From the NCBI RefSeq assembly GCF_004331485.1, contig NZ_SJKD01000010.1, positions 1-64,000 of the forward strand: a stretch of DNA of 64,000 nt, in the 5' to 3' direction. The notes below the pieces were generated by a model that worked only from the letters and a program-made list of their open reading frames with translations, was not told the DNA's origin and ran no database searches. Of the stretch, positions 51,283 to 59,947 are shown in pieces (position 1 is the stretch's first letter; each line of letters opens with the position of its first letter). Both the position numbers and the translations under genes were made by a program. This DNA comes from Kribbella capetownensis (GTDB lineage: Bacteria > Actinomycetota > Actinomycetes > Propionibacteriales > Kribbellaceae).

Positions 51283-52095
51283 TCACTCCTTGACCGCGCC
51301 GGCCATCACGCCGCTGATGAACTCACGCTGGAAGAACAGGTAGAGGGCCACGACCGGCAACGAGACGATCAGCGAGCCGGCCGCCATCAGGTTCACCTGC
51401 AGGACATGCCGGCCCTGAAAGGCGCCCAGGGCAACGGTCGCGGTCTGCTTCTCCGGGTCGCCGAGGAAGATCAGCGACAGGAAGAAGTCGTTCCACGTCC
51501 ACATGAACGACAAGATCACCAACGTCAGCACTGCGGGACGGGCCATCGGGACGAGGATGCGCCACAAGGTGCTCCACACGCCCGCGCCGTCGACAGCCGC
51601 CGAGTCCATCACCGACCGAGGCAGGGCTCTGAACGTCGCCCGCATCCAGTAGGTCCCGAACGGAACGCCCATCCCGAGCTGAATGATGACCAGTCCCAGC
51701 CAGGAGTTGGTCAGGCCGACGCGCTGGAACTCGTAGTACAGCGGGATCACGATCACCTCGGTCGAGACCATCATCCCCAGCAGAATGACCGGGAACAGGA
51801 ACCGCTCGCCGACCACGCCGAGGACGCCGAACGCGTAGCCGGACAGGATCGCGAGAATCGTCTGTCCGATGACAGCGGACACCGTGATGACGAGAGACGC
51901 GTACATGGAGTGCGCGAGGTTCCCGTCTCGCCAGGCCGCGCTGAAGTTGCTCAACGAGATCCTGGACAGGTCAAGAGCGCCCGAGGTGTTGGGGCTGACG
52001 GAGGTCAGCACGAACCAGGCGACGGGGAAGAGCACCGCGACTGTCAGCACAATCACGATCACGTAGTTCGAGAGACGCTCGTACCTGGAGATCAT
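51283..52095 (-). CDS. Sugar ABC transporter permease (MalG/ChiG type)
   Basis: 270 residues, about six transmembrane helices, beginning at ATG 52095 which overlaps the partner permease stop (ATGA). The EAA loop is MDSAAVDGAGVWSTLWRILV and the C-terminus ends QREFISGVMAGAVKE, as usual for CUT1 MalG-like permeases. A longer upstream frame overlaps the partner gene and is not credible. Confidence 0.92.
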   Translation of the reverse strand: MISRYERLSNYVIVIVLTVAVLFPVAWFVLTSVSPNTSGALDLSRISLSNFSAAWRDGNLAHSMYASLVITVSAVIGQTILAILSGYAFGVLGVVGERFLFPVILLGMMVSTEVIVIPLYYEFQRVGLTNSWLGLVIIQLGMGVPFGTYWMRATFRALPRSVMDSAAVDGAGVWSTLWRILVPMARPAVLTLVILSFMWTWNDFFLSLIFLGDPEKQTATVALGAFQGRHVLQVNLMAAGSLIVSLPVVALYLFFQREFISGVMAGAVKE

Positions 52096-53024
52096 CGGTC
52101 CTTGTTCTCCATCATCCGCGTGATGCCGACCGCGATCCCGAGACACAGCAGGGCGAGTACGACGCCAGTGGCAGACGCCTTGCCGACATCGGGATTGACG
52201 AACGCCAACTGGTACAGGAGCAGCGCCGGAGTCGTCGTCGCGTCCCCGGGGCCGCCTTGGGTCGTGATGTAGACCATGTCGAAAGTCCGGAGCGCACCGG
52301 TGATGGTCAGGGTCAATGCGATGGCCATTTGTCCGCGCAGGCTGGGCAGGGTGATCAGCCAGAACTCCTGCCACCGTGTCGATCCGTCCAACCGGGCCGC
52401 CTCATAGAGCTCGTCCGGAATGGCGAGGATGCCGGCCAGGAACAGGACCATGGTGAATCCGAAGCCGCCCCAGACCCCGATCATGCCGAGCGACGGAAGG
52501 GCCCAGGTGAAATCACCAAGCCAGTTGCGGGTGAGGCTGTCCAGGCCGACCCAGCGCAGCACGGTATTCAACGGACCATCGGGCGCGTAAATGCGCTTCC
52601 AGATGATCGCCACGACGACACTCGTCAACACCTGCGGGAGAAAGAGGAACCAGCGGTAGATGCCCTCGCCACGGATCTTCGCCCGGCTGAGCAAGGCCGC
52701 ACTGATCAACCCGAGGCCGAGCGGGATCAGACCGAACATGACGATGAGCACCAGCACGTGCCCGAAGGCGGCGTACATCCGCGGATCGCGTCCGAACTCC
52801 AGGTAGTTCTGCAGCCCCATCCAGGTCGGTTCGCTGACGCCGTCCCACTTGTAGAAGGAGTAGTTCACCGTCTGGATCAACGGCACGAGGACGATCGCGC
52901 CGTACAGCAGGAGGGCGGGGGACAGGAAGAGCAGTCCGATCCAGCGCCGTTTGCGGGTCTGTCGCGAGACGGCTCGCGTCCTCGGCCTGGCTCGGACGCT
53001 CAGACGTGAGGTCTGAACGGTCAT
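52092..53024 (-). CDS. Sugar ABC transporter permease (MalF/ChiF type)
   Basis: 310 residues. A basic cytosolic N-terminus (RARPRTRAVSRQTRKRR) precedes about six helices, with the EAA loop in YEAARLDGSTRWQEFWLITL and the end LGIAVGITRMMENKDR. ATG 53024 overlaps the binding-protein stop by ATGA. No ATPase gene is present in this operon, so it must share an MsiK-like ATPase encoded elsewhere, as is usual in actinobacteria. Confidence 0.92.
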   Translation of the reverse strand: MTVQTSRLSVRARPRTRAVSRQTRKRRWIGLLFLSPALLLYGAIVLVPLIQTVNYSFYKWDGVSEPTWMGLQNYLEFGRDPRMYAAFGHVLVLIVMFGLIPLGLGLISAALLSRAKIRGEGIYRWFLFLPQVLTSVVVAIIWKRIYAPDGPLNTVLRWVGLDSLTRNWLGDFTWALPSLGMIGVWGGFGFTMVLFLAGILAIPDELYEAARLDGSTRWQEFWLITLPSLRGQMAIALTLTITGALRTFDMVYITTQGGPGDATTTPALLLYQLAFVNPDVGKASATGVVLALLCLGIAVGITRMMENKDR

Positions 53025-54361
53025 CGGGCGGTCTGGAACTTGTCGTAGTCGGCCTGAACCGCCTTCACGAGCGCGTCCGGTGTACTGCGGCCGGCCAGCA
53101 ACTGCTGGACCTGTCCACCGAGCGTGTCGAGCATCGAGGGCGTGGACCAGTCGAAGTACGGGACGTAGCCGTTGTCCTTGTCCAGCGACCGCTGACCGGT
53201 GATCTCCGTACCGAACTCGGGGTTGTCCGCCGGCGCCTTGACGTCGTTCAGGAGCGGCAGGAAGCCGTTCTCCACGACGTACTGCGCGGTCTGCGGGCCG
53301 GCGAGGAAGTCGAGGAACGAGGCGGCGACATCCGGGTTCTTGCACTTCGAGCCGAGCGCGACCGCGGTGGACGCGCCTGTACCGACGACCTTCCCGCCCG
53401 TGACCTGCGGGAGTTGCACGTAGCCGTACTCCTGCTTCTGTGCACCCTGGAAGGCCAAGGTTCCGGTGTACTCGAAGCGGAACGCGGACTTTCCCTTGAG
53501 GAAGGCATCGCCGGCGTCGGCGAACTGGATGCCGGCATGGTTCGGCGTGAGCCAGCCCTTGTCCTGGTACGACTTCAGCCGCTCCGCCGCGTCCTTCATG
53601 CCGATCTCATCGGCCTTGACCGACCCGGTCGAGTACACGAAGTCGTTGATCTTCTTCTGATCGCCGAACAAGTCCTGCAGAGCCAGCAGGATCGCCGTCG
53701 ACGACCCCTTGTCCTGGGACCCGTAGCCGATCGGCACGACGCCCGCAGCCTTCGCCTTCGTGCAGGCATCCTCGAACGACGCGAGGTCGGTAGGCACCGT
53801 GGCACCCACCCGCTCCAGGATTGTCTTGTTGTAGTAGAGGCCGATCAGCGACGAACTGGCGACCGGCGTGGCGAACAGCGAACCCGAGCCCATCTCCGTG
53901 CCGTCGGCCGTGAACTGGGTCTGGCGCAGGATCGTGCTCGGGAATCTGTCCCAGCCGAACGACTTCGAGTAGCCGTCCAGGTTGAGGACGAGCCCGGCCT
54001 TGGACAGCGTGCCCAGCGACTGCCAGCCGTTGTTGACCGTGATGATGTCCGGCGGGTTCTTCTCCTTCAACCGCAGGTTGGCCGTCTGGGTCAGCTGACC
54101 CCAGTCGACGGACGTGCGCTTGATGGTCACGTTCGGGTACTTCTGCTGGTACGCCTTCACCGCGTTGCCCACCCACTTGGCGGAATCACCGCCCCAGAAG
54201 TCCAGCATCGACAGCGTCACCGTGCCGGCCGCGGCGACATCGACCGACTTGGCAGGCGTGGACGGGGCGCTGCTCGCCTTGGTGCCCTGCGGCGCGCAAC
54301 CAGCCAGCGTGAACAGGCCGAGTGCGGCTCCCGACTTCAACACCGTTCGCCTGGTGACCAT
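53021..54361 (-). CDS. Sugar ABC transporter substrate-binding lipoprotein
   Basis: 446 residues of SBP_bac_1 type. RRTVLKSGAALGLFTLAGC combines a Tat-like Arg-Arg start with a lipobox, so a Tat-exported lipoprotein is likely. Binding-protein landmarks include LSMLDFWGGDSAKWVGNAV and KYPNVTIKRT. It is the first gene of the six-gene disaccharide operon and would capture an oligosaccharide. Transcription probably starts within the 125-base gap shared with the GntR gene. Confidence 0.92.
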   Translation of the reverse strand: MVTRRTVLKSGAALGLFTLAGCAPQGTKASSAPSTPAKSVDVAAAGTVTLSMLDFWGGDSAKWVGNAVKAYQQKYPNVTIKRTSVDWGQLTQTANLRLKEKNPPDIITVNNGWQSLGTLSKAGLVLNLDGYSKSFGWDRFPSTILRQTQFTADGTEMGSGSLFATPVASSSLIGLYYNKTILERVGATVPTDLASFEDACTKAKAAGVVPIGYGSQDKGSSTAILLALQDLFGDQKKINDFVYSTGSVKADEIGMKDAAERLKSYQDKGWLTPNHAGIQFADAGDAFLKGKSAFRFEYTGTLAFQGAQKQEYGYVQLPQVTGGKVVGTGASTAVALGSKCKNPDVAASFLDFLAGPQTAQYVVENGFLPLLNDVKAPADNPEFGTEITGQRSLDKDNGYVPYFDWSTPSMLDTLGGQVQQLLAGRSTPDALVKAVQADYDKFQTAR

Positions 54362-54411
54362 CGTGACTCCTTCGTCCGTTCCCGTGACTTCCGGCCACCC
54401 TACGACGCTGA

Positions 54412-54479
54412 AACCAGTTATGCCAGTCCCAACCAGTTTGGTCTTCTAATGCCTCGGGAACGCCGTCAACTGGTATAGT
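54412..54479. promoter_or_regulatory. GntR operator cluster and leaderless promoter
   Basis: AACCAGTT occurs at 54412-54419 and 54431-54438, and its reverse complement, AACTGGT, at 54468-54474. The last copy lies in a dyad CAACT-GGTAT-AGTTG (54467-54481) that includes a -10 TATAGT (54474-54479). GTG 54487 starts where that promoter would initiate, so the regulator mRNA is probably leaderless and self-repressed. The half-site resembles DasR-type dre elements (ACTGGT). Confidence 0.6.
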
Positions 54480-54486
54480 TGCGGCC

Positions 54487-55203
54487 GTGACAGTAGGGGA
54501 ACCCGCAGTTGAACGCGTCAGGAAACGGATCCTCGAGGGGGTCGTCAGCGGCCGGTACCCGAGCGGAAGCCGCCTGCCGAGCGAACGGCAATTCGCCATC
54601 GAGACCGGCCTCAGCCGCATGACCGTCCGGGCCGGCTTTCAAGCCGCTTCCGACGAGGGCCTGATCGTCCCGTCACCCCAACGAGGCTGGTACGTCCGCG
54701 ATCTCGTACTCCGTGAGCCCCCGAGCCGACTCCAGTCCTTCACCGAGATGGCTCACGAACTGGGCTTCCGCCCCAGCTCGGACATCCTCGACCACCGCGA
54801 ACGCCCAGCCACCCTCGACGAGGCCCACCGCCTCCACCTCGCCCCCACCGCCCCCGTCGTAGCCATCCGCCGCCTCCGAGGCATGGACGGCCGCCCAGTC
54901 ACCGTCGAGGACCTCGTCATCCCGGTCGCGATCGCCCCCTGGCTACCCACCGCCGACCTGACCAACGCATCCCTCTACGAACTCTTCTCCACCCACGGCA
55001 TCGAGTTCTCCTACTCCCGCTACACAGTCCAAGCCCAAAACGCCGACGCCACCCTCGCCACCCTCCTCAACCTCCCCACCGGCGGCGCCATCCTCGTAGC
55101 CACCGAAATAGCCTTCGCCCAAGACACCACCACCCCCCTCCTCTCCGGCACCAACCACTACAGAGGCGACGCCTACCAATTCACCGCCGACCTCACTCGG
55201 TAG
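54487..55203 (+). CDS. HutC/DasR-type GntR transcriptional regulator
   Basis: 238 residues. The N-terminal winged helix has LPSERQFAIETGLSRMTVRA and a C-terminal UTRA domain of alternating strands (APVVAIRRLRGMDGRPVTVE, SLYELFSTHGIEFSYSRYTV). UTRA regulators bind sugar phosphates or similar metabolites. It is divergent from the amino-sugar operon, with repeated AACCAGTT elements between, so it probably represses that operon and itself. The 3' half is unusually rich in A/C-only codon runs. Confidence 0.92.
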   Translation: MTVGEPAVERVRKRILEGVVSGRYPSGSRLPSERQFAIETGLSRMTVRAGFQAASDEGLIVPSPQRGWYVRDLVLREPPSRLQSFTEMAHELGFRPSSDILDHRERPATLDEAHRLHLAPTAPVVAIRRLRGMDGRPVTVEDLVIPVAIAPWLPTADLTNASLYELFSTHGIEFSYSRYTVQAQNADATLATLLNLPTGGAILVATEIAFAQDTTTPLLSGTNHYRGDAYQFTADLTR

Positions 55204-55652
55204 GCCCCAACCCGCGAACTACTCGCCCACTTGCGGTGGACTGCGGCTCGGCGCGAGCAGACCGGGTGTCCTCCGACTCCTCAGTCGCGCGGCTAGCCCG
55301 GGCGCCACTGTCCAGAAGATATGAACGGATGCCGGCCCAGAGAATTGAGCGATGTTGACTACCTGGATGACTCTCCAATCCCGCCTGTACGCCACCTCGG
55401 ATTTGATCGAGCCACTCGAATCGGGCCGTTAGAGGAGGTTTTTTGCTGCCCGGACGATTTCCTCAAATATGCGCGGAGCCTTGTTGAGTAACTCGGCCTC
55501 GACCGCGCGGACCGCGCCTCGAGTGGGTACTCGTAGTGTGGCCGACGGTCGAAACGGTGACCCGCGTCACCGGAGCAACACTGTGGCAGGGGACCCACGA
55601 CACGTGGCCGTAGATGACCGTGGCGCGCGCGAAACTCCAGCGATCGTCCACG
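55204..55652. other. Lower-GC gap, no confident gene
   Basis: This stretch and the next mark a drop in GC compared with flanking genes. On the minus strand a 45-codon open stretch ends at 55429 with EAELLNKAPRIFEEIVRAAK and no start codon; it looks like the tail of a lost gene. No tRNA, integrase or att-type direct repeat was seen. Confidence 0.5.
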
Positions 55653-55892
55653 TCATGCTCGAATCCGCGGAAATGCGGCCTTGATTATCTTGACTAGTTC
55701 TTCGGCGGCCGCCTCGTCTATTTGAATCGTCTGGCTCACCTTCTTCTCCGACTGTCGAGTGTCGGACCCGAAGGTGCTCAGTTGGAGAAGATGCTGCTTG
55801 CCTGCGTTAATCACACTCCAGCCGCACTCAACGAATGTTGGATGCGGTCTCGAATTTCTAGGATCCTTAAAGAACAGATTAACTACCGCCAT
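55653..55892 (-). CDS. Small conserved protein
   Basis: 79 residues. The sequence LLQLSTFGSDTRQ and KVSQTIQIDEAAAEELVKII is the pattern of a widespread small bacterial family of the form LQIDTYGS..R....VSQSIQ.D...A.EL...L, often mis-named methionyl-tRNA formyltransferase. It is all helix and strand with no catalytic motif. The function is unknown; many copies sit near mobile or defence genes. GC content is lower than the core genes. Confidence 0.7.
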   Translation of the reverse strand: MAVVNLFFKDPRNSRPHPTFVECGWSVINAGKQHLLQLSTFGSDTRQSEKKVSQTIQIDEAAAEELVKIIKAAFPRIRA

Positions 55893-56518
55893 GTGGCCAT
55901 CTCGCTTTCCGTGGATACTTGCCTGAATGCGTCAGTATGTCTCGCGGGCTGGAGGTTCAGGTCCTGAATTGCCGATGACTTGCCGGTCTTTCCCGTCGCG
56001 CATTTAGCCCTCGGAAATCGGTCGGTAGAGGTGGACCATGCCATCGGTTGCCGCATCAGGCCCCGCAAGCTTGCGAAGCCCTCGTTCGTCGAGAGACCTG
56101 ACGGCCAGTCTCGCCACCTCCCACCAGGCGCAGCCTAAGACGCACTGACTCGATTGCCAAGGACACCTTCGACGGTAGGGCCATCGAGGAGGTCAGCATC
56201 GCTATCTGATACGGAGGACCCGTGCAGCGCTCGGTGTTGCGAAGGTCCCGACTGCGCGAGTGATCGCCGGCTCAGAACCTCGACCCTCGAAGACAGATTC
56301 TCCGATCGAGTCGAGCGATGACAGAAGCTGAGGTCCGATTTACGCCGAGATTGGATATCGATCTGCGGCCGCCTCTCGTCAGATGCCTTGCGTATCTGCT
56401 ACAAATCTTTAGCAGCAGCGCTCGCTCCAGTCGGCATCGACTGTCGCGGCGCTGTCTGATCAGGTTGTCTGGACTTCCAGGCTTCAGGAATTCAAAAGAT
56501 GCTACATGGGGCGGATCA
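55893..56518. other. Gene-poor lower-GC stretch
   Basis: I see no supportable gene in this 626-base region. An open plus-strand frame extends upstream from the DUF262 gene to 56318, but its translation is Arg/Leu-rich and unlike the family, so it is treated as non-coding. Confidence 0.5.
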
Positions 56519-57541
56519 TTGAACAACTACAGAGCAGGTTTCAAGCGCAATCCAAACACGCAGGCGGTTAGTTGGTTCTTAGACCAGCAATCCGCCCGGC
56601 GACTCGACCTGGATCCTCCATACCAGCGCAGAAGCGTGTGGAATGTTGAGTACAAGCAATTCTTCATCGATTCCATCATTCGAAACTATCCTGCGCCGAC
56701 CATCTTTCTCCAGGTTGAAGTGTCGCCAGGGCAACCGACCACATACCACGTGATCGATGGCAAGCAGCGGCTGACTGCTCTGTTCGAGTTCGTGGCAGAC
56801 GAGTTTCAAACCCCGGAATCGCTGGATGATGTTGGACTCGGAGACGTCTATTTCTCGGAATTATCTCCAGAGGTTCAGGTGGCAATCTTGGAGTACAGTT
56901 TAGCTGTCGAGAATATCTCGAACGCATCGTCGACGGAACTTAATGAAGCATTCGACAGGTTGAATCGAAATGTGGCGAGATTGAATAAGCAAGAACTTCG
57001 TCATGCTCGGTTCGGTGGAGAGTTCATTAAGAAAGTTGAGGGACTTGCCGAACACCCGTTTTGGACTCAGCTCGGGATTGCCACTCCAGCTCGCATACGC
57101 CGAATGATCGATGTAGAATATGTTTCGGAATTGTATGTAATTAGCCTGGCGGGCACTCAAGAAGGTAAAGACTATCTAGAAGATTTCTATGCGAAGAACG
57201 ATCGCGAAATCTCCAATGAGGAACAGGCCGACAAAGATTTTCTAGCAACTCAAGACTTTCTCCGGGAGCTGGATGGCATCTACGCGCTCAAGGCGACTCG
57301 ATTTGCGAACATTGCCGACTTTTATTCACTTTGGGCTGCTGTCACTGAACTTATCGCCGCTGAAGTGTCGCTCGACGTCATTCTGGCGGCTGGCAAGCTC
57401 GAGGATTTCGCTGCGGAGATTGCCGAGCAGTCGTCCGATAGGGCACGCGATTATCTTCTGGCGTCTGTCCAGGGCTCGAACAAGAAGGCAAATAGAGAGC
57501 TCAGGACTCAACAGTTGAAAGACGTGTTGACGGGTAGATAG
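56519..57541 (+). CDS. DUF262 domain protein (ParB/Srx-fold, GmrSD-like N-domain)
   Basis: 340 residues if translation begins at TTG 56519, where the family N-terminus begins (NNYRAGFKRNPN). Conserved elements are DLDPPYQRRSVWN (substrate block) and VIDGKQRLTAL (residues 78-88), the DGQQR-like motif that binds nucleotide and drives hydrolysis in DUF262 proteins such as SspE and GmrS. The C-terminal 150 residues are helical (EEQADKDFLATQDFLREL) and there is no HNH DUF1524 domain. It is followed after two bases by a RelA/SpoT-domain gene, so they act as a pair. Codon use is AT-richer than its neighbours. Confidence 0.8.
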   Translation: MNNYRAGFKRNPNTQAVSWFLDQQSARRLDLDPPYQRRSVWNVEYKQFFIDSIIRNYPAPTIFLQVEVSPGQPTTYHVIDGKQRLTALFEFVADEFQTPESLDDVGLGDVYFSELSPEVQVAILEYSLAVENISNASSTELNEAFDRLNRNVARLNKQELRHARFGGEFIKKVEGLAEHPFWTQLGIATPARIRRMIDVEYVSELYVISLAGTQEGKDYLEDFYAKNDREISNEEQADKDFLATQDFLRELDGIYALKATRFANIADFYSLWAAVTELIAAEVSLDVILAAGKLEDFAAEIAEQSSDRARDYLLASVQGSNKKANRELRTQQLKDVLTGR

Positions 57542-57543
57542 AC

Positions 57544-58488
57544 ATGTTACTCCCAGGCTCATTTACGTCTCGCTGGGCCGAAGTGAGGCGTGACTTGGAG
57601 CAAGTTGAGGAATTCGTCCGGTCCAGACTGCAGTCTGATCTGATCGATCTGCGCCCGGTCGCTATCCAGACTCGCGTGAAGGATGACGAGTCTGTGCTGG
57701 CTAAGCTGCAGCGTGGTGACTGTAGGTCTCTCTTTGACCTGGACGATCTGGTTGCAGCGCGCGCAGTCCTCTTGCATTCATCTCAGGTTAACGAAGCTCT
57801 CGAACTTTCTCGAGCTTCGTTCTCTGACGTTATTGCTGAGAAAAACACAAATGTCGGGAATCCGAGTGACTTTAAGTATCAGCAGCCTCATCTAATCGTC
57901 AGACTGCCGGCGGACTATCTACTGCGGCATCCAGAGTTTGCTCAAATTCGAATTGAATTGCAGTTTACGACATACATTCAGCATGCTTTGCAGGAATCGA
58001 CTCATGACCTGATCTACAAGGGCGGCAGATTTTCTTGGCGTGAGCATCGGTTAGACGGTCAACTTCGGGGTTTGCTCGAGGTCGTAGACCACGTTCTTGA
58101 GAACATCGCGTCCGTCGCTGACGCTGCGGACGACCCGCCATATGGCACCTTCGATCGCCGAAATGAGATCCTTGTGGTGCTTCGCGATGTGTTGCCAAGT
58201 TACTCGCTGCCGAAGGATCTACGCAGGCTGGTGCTTACAGTGGAGGAACTTTTGGCTGCGGCAGGTGTGGGCGTGGAGGATCTTCCTGACTTGCTCGGGC
58301 GACACGATGATCTTGTTAGGGCTCTTTCTCTGACTGCTGTCGACAAGGTATTTGGCGCCCTGTTCCGGGAAAATCCCGAGCGAATGTTGAGTAAAGCGAG
58401 AGGCCGGGTCTTTGTCATTACTTCAGAGCTGGAGACAATGGTTCCCGAGATCAAGCGTATACCGCCAGACCGACGCGTGAATCTGTGA
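57544..58488 (+). CDS. RelA/SpoT nucleotidyltransferase-domain protein
   Basis: 314 residues. The synthetase fold is recognised by TRVKDDESVLAKLQ (Arg44, Lys46), LDDLVAARAVLL (Asp68, Arg73), IRIELQFTTYIQHAL (Glu138, His147) and HDLIYKG (Lys159). Compared with active alarmone synthetases, the Gly of D-x-x-G-x-R is Ala and the Arg of Q-x-R-T is Thr, so donor binding may be altered. The C-terminal 150 residues are a separate helical domain. Relatives of this size include toxic small alarmone synthetases (ToxSAS) and tRNA-modifying variants. Its start is two bases from the DUF262 stop, hence translational coupling. Confidence 0.78.
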   Translation: MLLPGSFTSRWAEVRRDLEQVEEFVRSRLQSDLIDLRPVAIQTRVKDDESVLAKLQRGDCRSLFDLDDLVAARAVLLHSSQVNEALELSRASFSDVIAEKNTNVGNPSDFKYQQPHLIVRLPADYLLRHPEFAQIRIELQFTTYIQHALQESTHDLIYKGGRFSWREHRLDGQLRGLLEVVDHVLENIASVADAADDPPYGTFDRRNEILVVLRDVLPSYSLPKDLRRLVLTVEELLAAAGVGVEDLPDLLGRHDDLVRALSLTAVDKVFGALFRENPERMLSKARGRVFVITSELETMVPEIKRIPPDRRVNL

Positions 58489-58519
58489 ATCTGTGACGAC
58501 GTCTTGCTTGTGAATTATC

Positions 58520-58550
58520 GCTGCATTGCAGCAGATGTGTAGCAGTTTTT
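58520..58550 (+). terminator. Terminator of the DUF262-RelA/SpoT cassette
   Basis: GCTGC (58520-58524) and GCAGC (58528-58532) make a short hairpin, and a T5 run follows at 58546-58550. Just before it, GTGAATCT is tandemly repeated across the stop codon. The 174-base gap to the next gene has nothing else I can support. Confidence 0.45.
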
Positions 58551-58662
58551 CGGCATGATCGCGGCGCACGGGTCGAGCATTACCAGCGGCGGCGGAGGCG
58601 TAAGCGTAAGCGACATCGAATCGCGGAAGGTTCTGTTCCGGGATTGGTGGGACGATGGGCTC

Positions 58663-59676
58663 ATGTTGGAGACGTCGGTTCGGTTGTTGCGGTTGTTGGC
58701 GTTGTTGCAGGTTCGGCGGGAATGGGCGGGGGCGGAGTTGGCGGGGCGGTTGGGGGTTTCTACGCGGACTTTGCGGGCTGATGTGGAGCGGTTGCGGGGG
58801 TTGGGGTATCCGGTTGAGGGGCGGCCGGGGGTGGCGGGTGGGTATCGGTTGGGGGCTGGTGGGGAGTTGCCGCCGTTGTTGCTGGATGACGAGGAGGCGG
58901 TGGCTGTTGCGGTGGGGTTGCGGACCGCGGCGGCTGGGGGTGTGGCGGGGATTGAGGAGACGTCGGTACGGGCGTTGGTGAAGTTGGAGCAGGTGTTGCC
59001 GTCGCGATTGCGGCATCGGGTGCGGGCGGTTGCGGGGGCGACGGTTGCTGTGGGTGGGGGCGGGCCGCGGGTTGATGCTGAGGTGTTGACGGCGATCGCG
59101 TCGGCGATCCGGGATCGGGAGCGGCTGCGGTTCGACTACGCCGGCGGTTCGGGTGGTGGGGTTTGGGGTGACGAGCAGCGTGATGGTGGTGAGGCCGCGC
59201 AGCAGGACGACGTACGGCCGCCTCGGGTGGTGGAGCCGCATCGGTTGGTGGCTTGGGGGAGGCGGTGGTATTTGGTTGCTTGGGACAACGGGCGGGAGGG
59301 GTGGCGGACGTTCCGGGTGGATCGGATGCACCCCAGGACGCCCAACGGCCCCAGGTTCGTGCCGCGGGAGTTGCCCGAGGATGCGGGAGAGTTCGTACGG
59401 CGGTCTGTGGGGAAGGCGTCGTGGCATTACCGGGCTCGGATCCGGGTGGCGGCGTCGAGTCTGTACGTGCGGAACCGGATGCCGATCCCGATCGAGCCCC
59501 AAGTGATTGACGACAACACCTGCATCGTCGAGATGGGGTCGGACGATCCACATCAGTTGGCGTTGTGGCTGGGGTTGCTGGACGCGGACTTCGAAGTACT
59601 GGATGCGCCGGAGTTGGCCGAGGCGGTCCGCGCGGTCGGCGATCGGTACCACCGGGTGGCGCGGGCGTTCGGCTGA
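58663..59676 (+). CDS. WYL-domain transcriptional regulator (HTH_11)
   Basis: 337 residues from ATG 58663. The N-terminal HTH_11 (LGVSTRTLRADVERLRGLGY) is followed by the WYL domain (LRFDYAG, PHRLVAWGRRWYLVAW, RTFRVDRM) and the WCX C-terminal region (HQLALWLGLLDADFEVL). WYL domains sense nucleotide or single-strand DNA ligands and often regulate defence genes. It lies next to the DUF262-RelA/SpoT cassette on the same strand. It is a clear paralog of the regulator at 61843, and its coding DNA is unusually G-rich. Confidence 0.88.
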   Translation: MLETSVRLLRLLALLQVRREWAGAELAGRLGVSTRTLRADVERLRGLGYPVEGRPGVAGGYRLGAGGELPPLLLDDEEAVAVAVGLRTAAAGGVAGIEETSVRALVKLEQVLPSRLRHRVRAVAGATVAVGGGGPRVDAEVLTAIASAIRDRERLRFDYAGGSGGGVWGDEQRDGGEAAQQDDVRPPRVVEPHRLVAWGRRWYLVAWDNGREGWRTFRVDRMHPRTPNGPRFVPRELPEDAGEFVRRSVGKASWHYRARIRVAASSLYVRNRMPIPIEPQVIDDNTCIVEMGSDDPHQLALWLGLLDADFEVLDAPELAEAVRAVGDRYHRVARAFG

Positions 59677-59680
59677 CGCC

Positions 59681-59947
59681 TCAGTGAAGCTCGGGGCGAG
59701 CCTGGACGAGAAGGTGGCTGAGGTCATAGCCGTCTTCGTCGGTGGCTACGGCCACCAGGGCGCGCCAGATGTCGACCGGGATGATGGCTGCTTCGGGCTC
59801 GCCTTCGTCGCCGAAGACCAAGGGCTCGGTGCTGCCGGCGCGGAAGAGGCTGAGGAGGTCTGGGAGGTACTTCGACGCCTCGGCGGTGGGCTGTACCCAG
59901 ACGTGCGCGCCGTCGGGGAGGATGTGGGGCGCTTCGTTGAAAGGCAT
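59681..59947 (-). CDS. Orphan Phd/YefM-like antitoxin-type protein
   Basis: 88 residues. The strand-turn pattern EPLVFGDEGEPEAAIIPVDI followed by a C-terminal helix resembles Phd/YefM antitoxins (usually GRPVAVLVPVEEY), which bind DNA and neutralise a Doc or RelE toxin. No toxin gene is adjacent on either strand. Unassigned small proteins of this form are common in actinobacteria, so regulation without a toxin is plausible. It is convergent with the WYL gene, five bases apart. Confidence 0.6.
   Translation of the reverse strand: MPFNEAPHILPDGAHVWVQPTAEASKYLPDLLSLFRAGSTEPLVFGDEGEPEAAIIPVDIWRALVAVATDEDGYDLSHLLVQARPELH

Noticed and set aside
55429..55566. Minus-strand ORF fragment ending EAELLNKAPRIFEEIVRAAK
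   Set aside because: There is no start codon and the frame is closed at 55567; it is too short to assign and is recorded only as a possible remnant.
56041..56149. 36-codon plus-strand ORF in the lower-GC gap
   Set aside because: It is Ser/Ala/Thr-rich with no ribosome binding site and no recognisable motif.
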